A DNA stretch of 64,000 nt from Drosophila miranda (lineage: Eukaryota > Arthropoda > Insecta > Diptera > Drosophilidae), in NCBI RefSeq assembly GCF_003369915.1, contig NC_046674.1, positions 15,624,001 through 15,688,000 of the forward strand. Direction: 5' to 3'. Numbering within the stretch: position 1 is the stretch's first letter; every line of letters starts with the position of its first letter. The position numbers and the translations under genes were made by a program. Shown here piece after piece: positions 1 through 11,120 of this stretch. The notes beneath the pieces are model-generated. The model was not told where the DNA came from. It saw nothing but the letters and a program-made list of their open reading frames with translations, and searched no databases.

Positions 1-45
1 AATCTACACTCGAAATCGGACTAATTCCTGGTATCACTGGAAAGT

Positions 46-3000
46 TCACTGCGCTTCCTTGAACCACTTGAACTCGTAGTGCTTCAGGCTGTTACCCTCT
101 GGCAGCACGTTCTTGTCATCCAGTTTCTGCCAACTGATGTGCGGCTGGAAGCCAAACTCGTTCGCTATGTACTCGACGGTCCGTCGCACGGCATCCTCGC
201 CGATGGCAAAGTAATTTCCCTCTTTGTCGCCATTCCGACTGCCCTTTTCCTCGTGCCCGTTGTAATCCAGAATGTACTTGAATTTGTACAGATCTCCCAC
301 TTCACCCGATGCACTGGCAGCAGAACCGCTTCCACCTGGTCCGCTTCCACGGTATACTGCTCCTGCAGCCCCACTACCACTTGAAGAACCCCCATGTGGA
401 AAGGATCCTCCTGGTAAGCTTCCACCTGTTACTGCACCGGCAGCTGCTGATCCAGCTGGGCGACTTGCAGTCGTCACAGCGCCTCCAGGTACTCCTCCAA
501 ATGACGGAGATCCACTCGGGAAGCTTCCACCTGATGCTGCACTCTGTGGTGTACCAGATACACCTCCATTTCCTGCATTTCCCTGAGGGAATGCGGCACC
601 TGATGCGCCACCCAGTCGTGAACCAGATACGCCTCCATTACCTGCATTTCCTTGAGGAAGGCTTCCAGCAGAGCTTCCGCCTTCAACGGCAGGGTTTCCA
701 CCAATCTTCGTTGCTACGGATTTGAAGAGAAAATATATATTGTCTTTAAAGGATTTGGTCTCCTTTCACCCTCATGGACTTACGGAAAGCATTTCCGGTT
801 GGTCGAACAGCGCCTGCTCCAGAAAGTCCGGTCTGCGTTGGTATATCTGATAAATGGGAAATTTTTAGTAAGGAAACAAACCTCCATGTAAAATGCATGT
901 AACGTAAATGCTTGGTTCCAAAAATAATCGCAATAAAATAAACGTTACTTTAGCGCCACTGTGCAATGAGGTCTTTGAACCAAATTTCCCCATCACTCTA
1001 CTCTATGCATACATCAGAAATCATCAGAAAATTTAAATAAAAATTAATTCAACCAGTTTTGAAAAGAATCTTTGTAAATTTGAACATGATATTTTGCAAA
1101 AATCGTGACAAAATGGATGTCCTTTTTTCCTATGGCAGTCGATTGGCAGGAATCTCCCGATCACGGAGAGGCGTGCCGCGCCCAGATCGGCTGCCGTATA
1201 GCTGAGATATAGCGTACAGAAAAAACAAATATTCGAATGATTTGCACATCCAACCATTCGGAAGGCTATATCTCAGATATATGGCGCCAGATCGGAGCAG
1301 GACCCACTTTCCCAGGATCGTGGGGACCCAGACTGTCGTTCGGCACCAAAATCTCGACTACGAAAATGAGGCCGATTTTTTGCAAATTTAATGATGTAAC
1401 ATCATGATTTTTTGCGAAAATCGTGAGAGAATGGATGTCCTTTTTTCCGATTGCAGTTGGTTGGCAGGACTCTCCCGATCACGGAGAGGCGTGCCGCGCC
1501 CAGATCGGCTGCCGTATAGCTGAGATATAGCGTGCAGAAAAAACAAATATTCGAATGATTTGCACATCCAAATCTTCGGAAGGCTGTATCTCAGATATAT
1601 GGGGCCAGATCGGTGTAGGACCCACTTTCCCAGGATAGTGGGATTCAGACTGTCGTAATGGTAATTCCCAATGCTTTGGCTTACTTAAGGGATATCTCTG
1701 GTGTGGGCCCAGTGTGTATGTTGTTCCTGTGTGCAATTGTTGTTGTGTGGTCTGTGTCGGTGCGGAATGTGGGAATAGTGCTGAGGGTTGTGCTCCCAAC
1801 CCGTCTCTCTGTCCACCAGCAGGATGAGCCGCAGCCGGGATGGGGAACGCGGCCGGATGCGTCTGGTGCACAACATTACTGGCCAGCGGCACATTCGAGT
1901 GGCTAACAGCGGAAGTGAATGGGGAACTCTTCTCGCTGGTTGGAGCGGCGGCAAAGATTTTCACCTGATTTGCGGGTATTGGGGCTGGCGGGACAATTGT
2001 CTGATCAGCCAAGGACAGGGGAGCCTTAATGCCGGCAACGAATGCACTGGCCTGCTTCACAGCATCCGCATCCAGTTTGATGTTCAACGGGGCAAAGGTT
2101 GCCGCTGCCGTCGTGGCATAGTTGAAGGCATTCGATGGTGACGATGAAACCTTTTCACCCGTTCTGAAGATGCCCACATCGTAGTCTACTTTTGTGTTGC
2201 TGCTGGGAGTTTTCGAGTTCTGCATCTGACTGATCACGTGACCCGTGACGGCGGCCTTGGATGTGGTGTATGTGGTCATGGCCAAGTCGAGACCACTTTC
2301 TATCCGCTTTTTGAGTGGCCCTGGATTCGTTGTGGGTGCATAGGTGCTGGTGTATGTGTTAGTGTAGGAATTGGTGTTGCTATTCGTGTTTGTGTTTGTG
2401 TTCGTGTTGTGCTGTGTTGGTGCTGGACTGTGACTGTGGCTCTGACCCTGTCGCGATGCCACCTCAATGGTTTGGGCAATGGACTGTCGGAATGGCAGCT
2501 GGACATTGAGTCCATAGTCCTGCGAGCCCGTTTGCAGCCGACTGGGCGTTAGCTTACCTTCGGGTCCGGAAGCCAGCGGAAAGGCGGACGAAGACGGTGC
2601 CAGCGGCTGTGAGAGCGTGCGAATCTCAGTTTTGGGACTGCCCGACGCTGGCGACTTCTTCAGGAAGCACCCCGAGCAGGCCTCCGTGTTGAAGTTGTAC
2701 TTGGGCAAAGCTGACGGCTGCGGGGCTCTTGGTGTGCTGGTGGCGATGGCAGCTACGGTCTCTGGAAAGAGATGTGGCAATGTAGGCGGCAGATATCCGT
2801 TTACGTAAAATGTGGATACTCACTGGGTGCGATGGGTCCTGCATAGGGATAACTCTTCATCGACAAGATGCGAAACTTGCCCTCTTCGTCGGTGGCATAG
2901 ACCGTCACATGATAAATACCATCGGCGGTGATGAACCCAAACTCGCCCATGACAATGCCTCGTTCATCTGCGAATCGGGAAACGAGATTAGCTGAGATTC

Positions 3001-4806
3001 ATATACATTCTTTTATGTTCGCTTCGAATATGAAAGCGAATTTGGCAGCGATCCGTGTATTTGAATTCTTCTCATAACCAACCTGCCCCGACAGGCCCAT
3101 AAAGATTAAGATCTAATAAACTGTATCGATAATGACGCTCATAATTTGTGAGCTGGTTTTAAATCCGGCGACTCGTCGCCCCTAACCCTTCGGCACCTGC
3201 CTACGCATGAATAGATCTTATGCTGAGCAGCATTCTTCAAGATTTTTAGCGTGGCTCGATTATACTACATACATATGTAGTACATCTTCTCCAAAAGAGG
3301 TGTGACTGCAAATCATGCATCCTGGCTAGCCACCCACTCGATTGGTTTAAGATTCCGAGTTTTTGGCCTCTGTGGCCTTTGGGGCTTAAACTGGTTTCGG
3401 CTTTGGCTTTGGCTTTGGCTTTGGCTCTGGTTCTGGCTTTAACCCGTACTTGCTAACACGTTTGAACGGCTTTAATCAATTGGCTTTCGCTTGTTTGTTT
3501 TATATTTCGGATATGGCATCGTGTCACTTTCGCATTTGTCACGATCGATTTCAGTTAGATGGAAAAATAATTATTCTTTTGTTCTAATAGATTGCCGTTC
3601 GAATTGCTCATTGAATTTAGCCGAATAATTAGTTTCCATTAAATTCAAATCAATATAAATGAACAAAGTTTTTATTTCGGCAATAAAAATAAGTGTCATC
3701 TGCATACTGATATCGAATTTAACTTAATATTCAGATTTATTCAAGGGGCTCACGCCTTAAAGTATGCTCGAAAAACGGTGTAATAGAAAATATATGATAT
3801 CATTTTTGATGTTTGATAAAAGAGGTTTGTTATGGAACAACTACTAACAAACACATCTCCCACACAAGCAAACATTCACAACAAGTTCTCCAAGTCGATA
3901 ATCGATGAAATTTGAACGAAATTCGAATTGTGGACTCAACTCTGGCATTTTATATGCCAGAATTATACTTATAAATATTGAAATGCGGTCGTTTTTTTAT
4001 TTTGTGAATTAGCATTAACTAAAGAAAGAAAAACCATAAATAAGGCAACGCTTCTGTGACACGGCTACATGTTATGCAAATGGTTCGAGTTTTGTTTTCG
4101 TTTTTCTGAAAACTTTATTACCGATTCAGCATAAAAATAAAAATCATAACGACCATGCCATATAGACAATGGAATGGTCTTCTGCCAGACATCCGCTAAT
4201 TGCTGACCGTCCCCGGGACGAGACCGTCCAGTGCTGACGGTGACGGTGACTGTTGACTGTTGACTGTCGCGAGTATTTCAATTGCTGGTGACCTGTCGCT
4301 TAGGTGCAGCGCCCCTGCAGCAGCAGCTGAGGCAGCAAACGAAACGTGTATTGTGTGGCATTGCACAAACCACTCGGTACAAAAGTCAAAAGTTATTGCC
4401 TTTTTTTGGCTAATGCTGTTGCACTTGCAGCGACTGGCTGCATTCCTGCATCTGCATCTGCCACCAGCTGCCTCTAACGACCACTGGGACGACGATGACG
4501 CATCTCTATTTACATATTTCGGTTTTGGTGTCAATAAGTGAACGCACAGTAGTCAAGATATGCTAATGGTTTAATTAGCGTCATTAGCCCAGCTGTCTGT
4601 CACTCACCTCTCTGCTCTGCCCGATGCTGCTGCTCGTCGATGGTGAAGCCAAACTTGTAAGGACGCACGGTGGTCACGGCGGCCAGGACATGGCTCAGAC
4701 ACAGCGCCAGCAGAAGCTTAAAATGGATGCGTTTAAATAATTTAAAAAAAAAACTCGTATCACTTTCACTTACAGCACAAACGATGGCCACTGATTTAAG
4801 ATTCAT
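46..4806 (-). CDS. large secreted protein with two cuticle-type (R&R-like) domains, six exons
   Basis: Exons by splice sites: 4806-4774, 4716-4608, 2967-2824, 2761-1685, 846-784 and 713-46; all phases agree and give 697 residues ending in TGA. Residues 1-24 form a signal peptide split by the first intron. Residues 28-90 resemble an insect R&R cuticle domain ([13 protein letters not shown], then [16 protein letters not shown]). A long Ser/Thr/Pro/Asn linker follows (residues 96-454) with an Asn-Thr repeat and a Cys-rich motif ACSGCFLKK. Residues 476-600 are Gly/Ser-rich. The C-terminal domain (about 605-697) starts [15 protein letters not shown] and contains [11 protein letters not shown], a second cuticle-like block. 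Known: R&R domains bind chitin. Inference: an extracellular matrix or cuticle protein. The exon at 846-784 is small (63 bases) but keeps phase 1 on both sides. I do not recognise a named orthologue. Confidence 0.75.
1087..1658. repeat. two-copy tandem repeat, period about 319 bases, inside an intron
   Basis: A block of about 250 bases starting near 1087 recurs near 1406, with shared stretches such as CACGGAGAGGCGTGCCGCGC and the TATCTCAGATATATGG segment. Copies differ by scattered substitutions. It fills most of the intron between exons 4 and 5 of the two-domain cuticle-type gene. It could be part of a larger dispersed family; nothing in it looks coding. Confidence 0.85.
3399..3440. repeat. 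GGCTTT hexanucleotide repeat
   Basis: Seven imperfect copies of GGCTTT lie in the 1.6-kb third... second-to-third exon interval (2968-4607) of the upstream gene. The rest of that intron is AT-rich with no coding signal. Confidence 0.8.
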
Positions 4807-6419
4807 TTCGATGGTCGATTTCGATTTGTATTTAAATTAGACACAAACTTATTTTATTTTCACGCCTCTTTAGTATACAATTATCGACTTCTTTTGATCA
4901 AGCGAAAAAAAAAAACAATAAATAATTGGGCATTTATATATGAGTATAAGTATTTGAATTTCAAACGGATAACGACGCGTTTCTCACGAGATTTTTCGTT
5001 TCGGAGCAAGCGTCACAGAATGGAACACACCCCACGATGTTCGGCAGCGAATTGACAATGTTGATAATATTAGTTAAACATTATAAAACATTAGAAGCGG
5101 ACGTAGACGCTCGTCTGCCACTGCCCCTGCCTGTTGTCTCGCTCAGCTGGCTCTGTATATGTATATGTAAGTGTGCGTCTGCGTCTGCGTCTGCCATACC
5201 AATCTGGTAGCAAAGGCGAGAACAGCAACAGCAACAACCGCATCAAGCCTCTCGAAACATCATCCAAGCCTGTGCTTATACTCGTATATAATATCATGCA
5301 CACTGGATGATTATTTATGCGTTTATTTAAATCATTTGTCATTTATTTCAAGAATATTATTTGCATCAGCGGGGACGGGACCCCAAGCAAAGGCAATGAA
5401 ATAGTTTACAAATTAGTTAGAGGCAAATTTATATATCAACTTCCTTAGTTCTCGCGATGAGTTTTGGCTCATTATATGTATGTACTCTTAAACATCAAAT
5501 GAAAGGCATTCAATAGTCACTAATATTCTGTTCCGTTTGATCTAATCATGCGCGTAGTCAGAGTGTGTTGAGCTTCTTAAGATATATATATACATACATA
5601 CATAAATGTATACATATGTATATTTATTTAGTGCTCTGTTTGTTCGACTGATTCTTCGATTCCCAGAACAAATGGATAATGCTACTGCGTTTCTGTATTA
5701 ACAGATTTTTCACTTGTTCTCCCCTCTGCTCTTGAACTACGCCTCTGGGTTTTGAGGTATCGTCAATCATCGACCAATATGTGGTTCTATCGAGACATTT
5801 TTGGCTAATTTCCCATTGTGCATGTGCCATTTTATAAAATGGCTGATAAAATATTTATTGCTTGACACCTACAAAACGGAACGATTGTAGGTTGTAGATT
5901 GTGGGTCCAGCCACAGCAATCATATCGATTGACTGTTTGCTGTTAATTAAACGACTCTCGGCCACTTGTCGGCTAACCTGTAGGTGTCAATCAATGGGCA
6001 GCCACGCAATCTGATGGATGAGCAAATCTGAATGCAATGAGGAAGGTGTTTGCACTTCAGGGTGCATATTATCGACCCGCGATCGCAATCAGCGGCCAGC
6101 GTGTCCTCTGCCGGATGCTGGCAGCCAATTGTAATTGAAATATTGCTATCAAGTTTGGCAATGACTGATGATGTGTGCACAAATTTGCATATTAATTGCA
6201 ATAACTGTTGCTTTTCAGAGTGAGAGCATAAATAAATAATTTGCATAAGGCACGAGCTGGCACGAGTCAATTAGTCTCGCTAGCATTACGCCCAAAAGTA
6301 TGCCATACAAAAAATAAAGTTTGTTTCCTAAGTCATTCGATTGGCACATTCATATTAGTTGCACAGCCTGGAAGCAGGCAACACTTTTTGAATAAGGGAA
6401 ACAGAGTAAGTCAGTGAGT

Positions 6420-6545
6420 GAAGAGATAGTACGTGGGGGAGAGAGAGAGAAAACTTATTTGAGAGAGTGTGTGTGAGAGAGAGCATGTGTGTGGAAGAGA
6501 GGGAATGGGTGTGGGAGAGAGAAAGGGAGAAAGAGAGTGCGATTG
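6420..6545. repeat. GA-rich simple repeat tract
   Basis: Runs of GAGAGAGA interspersed with GTGTGTG on the plus strand. Such tracts are binding substrates for GAF and CLAMP in Drosophila (known); whether this one is used is not shown by sequence. Confidence 0.7.
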
Positions 6546-6794
6546 ATTACTCAAACACACTCAGTGCCACACAAAAATTCATGAATAATGGAAAAAAAAG
6601 GCTTGCTTAGCTGCGACCTTGTGAAGCGCATAAAAAGGCCCTGATAAAATATTACATAGTTTGTAATAATATTAAGCGCTAACTTTTGAGTAATCATAAA
6701 TGTGTTATTACCTGATTTAATGCAACTATTACTCTCAACTCAAACTGATGCACCAAATTGGGTATGCGTTTCACCGGTGTAATTATTGGCTCCA

Positions 6795-7115
6795 TATACA
6801 GTCGAACTTTTACGAACTTTCGTACAACGGAGTTTCCTTTTTAGCGAATTTATTTCAGGAGCACTGCGATTTCGTTCAATTTCAGTACGTATTGATATCA
6901 CGAATTTTCTTATAGCGAATATTTCTTTGGTACGATTTTTTTCTATGCCCGTAACTCAAATGCACATACATATGTACGCTTTCAATCTCCCTATGACGAA
7001 TTTTTTGTTGCGAAGATAAAGTGCAAAAATCAAACGCAAAAAAAAAAGAATTATTTTAAGGCAAACAAATGTTTTTACGATTTCTATATTACGAATTTTC
7101 CCTACAACGATCTTC
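6795..7115. mobile_element. possible pogo/Tc1-like miniature element relic
   Basis: The words ACGAACTTT, AGCGAATTT, ACGAATTTT, TATAGCGAATATT, GACGAATTTTTT and ACGAATTTTCCC recur over 300 bases, and the left end reads TACAGTCGAACTTTTACGAA. Terminal regions of pogo/Tigger-type elements have CAGT plus repeated ATAACGAA words (known). No transposase and no clear matching right end are visible, so this is tentative. Confidence 0.3.
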
Positions 7116-7149
7116 TTTTTGGGTCCTTGAGGTTCGCTATTTGCTATTT

Positions 7150-7610
7150 GTATGTATACTAGTATACTAGCTGTACCCAGTCACGTTTCGCTGTGGCGCA
7201 TATTGTGGCTGCACTGATAAGAAATGAGGATCCAATACTTGTGGGTATACAATGTTTAACATCTTCAGTTGATCTTCTCCCGTTCTCGCCAAAGCCGAAT
7301 TCCGACCATATCCGTCTCCCAATACACCTCTAGATGCATTACCCCGGATGCTTAGTCTGTCCGTCTGGAGAAACAAACTTTCGAAACAAACTCACACTGA
7401 TTCAAGTTTGTTTAAAAATTTGGCCACGCAGGCCCACAAAAGGCGAAAATCTGTGGCTGTACATATCTGTACATATACATTTCTGAAGACGAGAAAAGCG
7501 CAAACGAGGAATCAAAAAGAATGGCCATATCTAGCAGATTGGATCTGGATCAGTTCATTATTATAGCCAAAATGAACAAAACGATTTAGAGCGGCTACAC
7601 TACTCCTTCC
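7150..7610. mobile_element. Helitron-derived DINE-1-like fragment
   Basis: Contains segments typical of the short interspersed DINE-1/INE-type repeats of obscura-group flies: GTCACGTTTCGCTGTGGC, a CTGTCCGTCTGGAG stretch, GGCGAAAATCTGTGGC, and AGAATGGCCATATCTA followed by TTATTATAGCC. The order matches the parts seen again at 9488-9935. Degenerate, no coding capacity. A further scrap may continue to about 8135, with the word GAGTACCGGGTAT. Confidence 0.5.
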
Positions 7611-8185
7611 ACGCGACTACCCATTCTCCCTCTTTCCTTCTATCTCTCTCTCACTCTTAATCATGATGTATGCGCCTCTGTCGGAAGGGAGTGAGATAGC
7701 TGTTATTGTGAGAAGTGCGAGAGAGAGACAGTTGTAGAGGAATAAGAAACAGTAGAGAAAAAATGGAAACAGATGGAATATTTTAAAATTGGAATAAAAC
7801 AATTCATTAGAACTCATAATTCATTAGCATTAGAACATATTTAGCGGTCGTGGCTCCTCTCTTTCTCTGTATTCTTTTCGCATCTCTCATGACAAGTGGC
7901 AGCTAAATTCAAAGAGAGAGCCCCCAGCGATAGCAAAAATCAAACAGAGAGAGACAGCTTGCGGCAGACATCGCAATACATCGGCTCTGATACCAATTCC
8001 GGCGATTACGTAAGATAAGATTACATATATTTATACTGACTGAGTACCGGGTATAAACGTGGAGCTACTGCCCTTGCCGCGGCTTTTCTGAGACTGAAAT
8101 TTCAGATCAATCGGTGCGGGGCTTTTCGTGTTTTTATGTGAGCTACAAACCAACAGAGCAGTTTTATACAAGATACTCAAAATGG

Positions 8186-8305
8186 TATATTAAATTTGTG
8201 GGGAAAGTGGACGTGCGTAACCCCAGAAGGAAGCGTTTCCGACCCCGTATAGTAAGTATATATTCTTGATCAGCATCAATCAGTATCAATAGTTTGGCTG
8301 TCGCT
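8186..8305. mobile_element. DINE-1-like fragment, left of the A1 cuticle gene
   Basis: Begins TATTAAATTTGTGGGGAAAG and includes GGAAGCGTTTCCGACCCCGT and TATTCTTGATCAGCATCA. A nearly identical stretch begins at 9236 in the same orientation. It abuts a LINE piece at about 8310. Confidence 0.6.
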
Positions 8306-8309
8306 TTAT

Positions 8310-8475
8310 ATGTTATTTCGATTTGCCACGAAGGTAACTGCTTGAAGGCTGTTCAGAGCTTCCCATATTGCAACAACTTCCGCTTGGAAGAGGCTGCAAT
8401 GGGCTGAGAGCCTGAAGGAGTGCCTTATGCTTAGTTGTTCTGAGTCGATCCCTCCACCAACCTTGTTGTACATTG
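8310..8475 (-). mobile_element. LINE fragment (RNase H region), second copy
   Basis: About 165 bases match 14222-14390 at roughly 95%. It is the 5' part of the LINE remnant described at 13269-14390 and lies just downstream of the A1 cuticle gene, exactly as its partner lies downstream of A2. It is cut off at its left side where Helitron-like sequence begins. Confidence 0.7.
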
Positions 8476-8644
8476 AAATTGAATATAATCATATGTTAGG
8501 TACTCATTATTTTTTTTTTTAAATTCAACAATTGACTTGGACTTTCATCCTTTCGAACTGGATCGAGAAGACTAGATCGCTTTTGGGATATTTTTTGGGG
8601 ATTTTAACAGGGGATTGAATCAAAGTTGACTTCTGTGGATTAAC

Positions 8645-9010
8645 TTAAGCAACTGGCAGATGAGCGCCGGAGGGCTGGAAACCGTTCTCATCGGCAACCC
8701 AGTTGACGGTGTAGGTCTGTCCATCATCGGCCACAAACTTGTACGAGCCACTGGAGACGATGCCTTCGTTCTCGGCTCCAATGTTCTTCAGCTGTCCCTC
8801 GGACTGGACGGATGTTCCATCACTGGTCTCGTAGCTATCCAAATAGGTAAAGATTAGAGTCGATCCTTGATGCTGAACTTCTTGAATAACTTACGCGTTG
8901 CTGAAGCTCTCGGGTCCGACTTCGGAAACCTGGCGGAGGACGGTCACATCATCGGCAGGAGCGGCAAGGGCCACGGCGAAGAGGGCAACGAAGACAATGA
9001 GGAACTTCAT
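8645..9010 (-). CDS. Lcp65A-type RR-1 cuticle protein, copy A1
   Basis: Exon 1 is 9010-8895 and exon 2 is 8834-8645, joined in phase 2, giving 101 residues. The first 16-17 residues (MKFLIVFVALFAVALAA) are a signal peptide. The central part holds the RR-1 hallmark: [23 protein letters not shown] and [16 protein letters not shown] at the C-terminus. RR-1 proteins bind chitin and are typical of soft cuticle (known). The predicted product is identical over exon 2 to the gene at 14556-14921. The TATA box is at 9081-9087. Together with the LINE piece downstream, the whole block of about 870 bases is duplicated at 14.2-15.1 kb. Confidence 0.93.
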
Positions 9011-9080
9011 GGTGATTGTTGGTTGTTTGCTGTTTGGTCTTCGGTTCTCGAATGATACTCAACTATGGCTAGGTCTACTC

Positions 9081-9087
9081 TTTTATA
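9081..9087 (-). promoter_or_regulatory. TATA box of cuticle gene A1
   Basis: TATAAAA on the minus strand, 71 bases before the start codon, conserved with the A2 copy at 14992-14998. Confidence 0.75.
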
Positions 9088-9235
9088 GAGATAAATATGT
9101 CGCTATTATTTAATATGCAGCAGCGGAACTAGTCAAACATGTACCAAATATAATAGATTTGATCTACGAATAGAGCTGAATACACGGAAAATATTAATTT
9201 TGAGTATACATATATATTTTGTATATAAGATTGGA

Positions 9236-9305
9236 TATATTAAATTTGTGGGGAAAGTGGACGTGTGTAACGCCCAGAAGGAAGCGTTTCCGAACCCGTA
9301 TAGTA
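9236..9305. mobile_element. DINE-1-like fragment, right of the A1 cuticle gene
   Basis: Direct repeat of 8186-8260 (TATTAAATTTGTGGGGAAAG, then GGAAGCGTTTCCGAACCCGT). It appears to be the first part of an element that resumes at 9488, since the fragment at 8186-8305 has the two parts next to each other. Confidence 0.6.
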
Positions 9306-9487
9306 TATACAAAATGTATTCATGAAATTAAATAAAGACTGTTTCTCACTTAAATTTTGTATTTAAACATTTGACAAGACTGTAACCTTTCCAAAAATAA
9401 GCAATTGGCATTCATATATTCAAAAAAATTCGAGCTATTCCATAAAAAATTAGCAAGATACATATGTACTTATTATATTGACCAGTA

Positions 9488-9935
9488 GTGTATCTTCTTG
9501 ATCAGCATCAAGCCATGTCTATCTGTCCGTCTGTCCCTCCACCTTTTTCTTTTCTCAGAGATCTATAAGATCTATAAGATCGCCTGTAAGATTCAAAATT
9601 TCGCCCCGCCCCCACAAAGAACGCAAATCTGTGGCATCCACAGATTCTTCTATATTATTATTTTATATTTATTCTATATCTAGATCAGATCGCATTATTA
9701 ATATAGCCAGAATAAACAAATAACTTTGCAGTGGCTACGTAAAACCGTCCACGTGCTTACTCATTTTCCGTGTCTCTCTGAAACACTCTTCGTTGTGCAA
9801 TGTGGAGAGGAGCCATACTGACTAAGTATCGGGTATCGCGGCCGTAGCTGCGACTCACAACGTTCCCCCTCGTTATATGTATAGATTGCATCTGACTTTC
9901 AATATAGTTGATCAGCTTTAAAAGCCAAACCCATA
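9488..9935. mobile_element. DINE-1-like fragment, continuation
   Basis: Starts with CTTGATCAGCATCAAGCC, then CTGTCCGTCTGTCCCTCC, AATCTGTGGCATCCACAGAT, ATCGCATTATTAATATAGCC, GTATCGGGTATCGC and CACAACGTTCCCCCTCGTTA, ending CTTTCAATATAGTTGATCAG. This order is that of obscura-group DINE-1-like repeats. It fills the space between cuticle genes A1 and B1. About 180 AT-rich bases (9306-9487) separate it from its first part. Confidence 0.65.
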
Positions 9936-10175
9936 TAGACATTATCTATCTGTAATATTTCATCCGTGGTGCCACACTATTTTATATAGTTTCTGAAGGA
10001 AGTGTAATTGCGAAACAAATTTTGTTTATGTACTCATTTTTCTTTAATATTTAACAAACTAGGGCTTTTGACTAAGATCCTTTTCCTTTTGAATAAAAGG
10101 TTTGGGAAATCGGTCTGGGGAAAGTAACAAGGGACTCGATGGCGTTCAAGCTGCTTGCGATGGAAGCAACTCAAC

Positions 10176-10551
10176 TTAAACCTCAGGCGCCACGGGCAGA
10201 TGAGCGCCCGAGGGCTGGAAACCGTTCTCATCAGCGACGTAGTTGATCTCGTAGGTGACGCCATCATCAGCGACGAACTTGAAGGAGCCCTGGACTGCGA
10301 GGGCCTCCTGCTCGGTGCCGACGTTCTTCACGAGACCCGATTGCTTGGCGGAAGTTCCGTCGCTGGTCTCGTATCTATCCAAATTGAGTCATAGTTAGAG
10401 CTGATCCTTGATGTTGATTTGTATTAAGGACTTACGCATAGCTGAAGTTTTCGGGTCCAACATCCGACTCAGAGCGGACGATGGTCACATCATTGGCAGG
10501 AGCGGCAAGGGCCACGGCGAAGAGGGCAACGAAGACAATGAGGAACTTCAT
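10176..10551 (-). CDS. Lcp65A-type RR-1 cuticle protein, copy B1
   Basis: Exon 1 is 10551-10436 and exon 2 is 10374-10176 (phase 2 junction), 104 residues. Signal peptide MKFLIVFVALFAVALAA; RR-1 region with YETSDGTSAK, GSFKFVADDGVTYEI and [19 protein letters not shown]. The central intron at the Ala-Tyr junction is the position shared by most genes of this cluster. It differs from the B2 copy at 12446-12821 at two residues: Val versus Leu before KNVG, and Asn versus Thr after TYEI. TATA box at 10637-10643. Confidence 0.93.
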
Positions 10552-10636
10552 GTTGATTGTTGGTTGTTGGTGGTTTTGGTCTGCGGTTCTCGAACAGATT
10601 GCGACGAATGGTACCAACTGATGGCTGCTCGAACCC

Positions 10637-10643
10637 TTTTATA
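10637..10643 (-). promoter_or_regulatory. TATA box of cuticle gene B1
   Basis: TATAAAA on the minus strand, inside the segment shared with B2. Confidence 0.75.
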
Positions 10644-10663
10644 GTTCGCAAGCTCTTCGCGAT

Positions 10664-11120
10664 TATTCAAAGTGCGGCGGTCGAACAAGTCAAACATGTC
10701 CGAGTCCAAAACATAATCGGCAAAGTCAATGTTAATGTGATGTGTCTGGTTTTGGGTATTCATTTTTGCTTGGAGTTTGGTCGTTTAAGAGCCTAATACG
10801 AAGTTTTAATATATGCTATGCTGAAAAGTAAACTTGAAAAGAATCGAAACACATAAATATTTCATTATTTAAATTTACAAACACTTTTTTTATTTGCCTA
10901 GTATTTTTTTTTAACTTTCAATAAATCTGTAACAAAGCTTCGCACAAAGTAGTCCCAATGACGTCAGAGAAGAGCCAAAGATATTTAAAATCGTGTGGAT
11001 TCTGTTGTTTAAGCTTTGATACTCTCCCAGCTAAAACCGATGGAAAAAATTATTTTTGGGTTTTTGGGAATGCTCGCTTTATTCAGCTTAAACTAGCGAT
11101 GGCTACAGCAAGTCCTAATC
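10664..11120. other. intergenic, B1 promoter flank
   Basis: Upstream flank of B1 then AT-rich sequence; from about 10665 it no longer matches the B2 flank. No gene seen. Confidence 0.6.

Larger units (their letters stand above)
4807..8185. other. intergenic stretch before the cuticle cluster
   Basis: No supported gene. It holds the 5' flank of the two-domain gene, a perfect 18-base palindrome at 5826-5843, a GA-rich tract (6420-6545), a stretch with repeated CGAATTT-like words (6795-7115) and Helitron-like remnants from about 7150 onward. Short reading frames here have no recognisable similarity. Confidence 0.6.

Noticed and set aside
1479-1684. Extension of exon 4 of the two-domain gene to a stop at 1479
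   Set aside because: A donor at 1684 (A then GTAAGC) joins in phase to two further exons, and the extension runs into the 319-base repeat.
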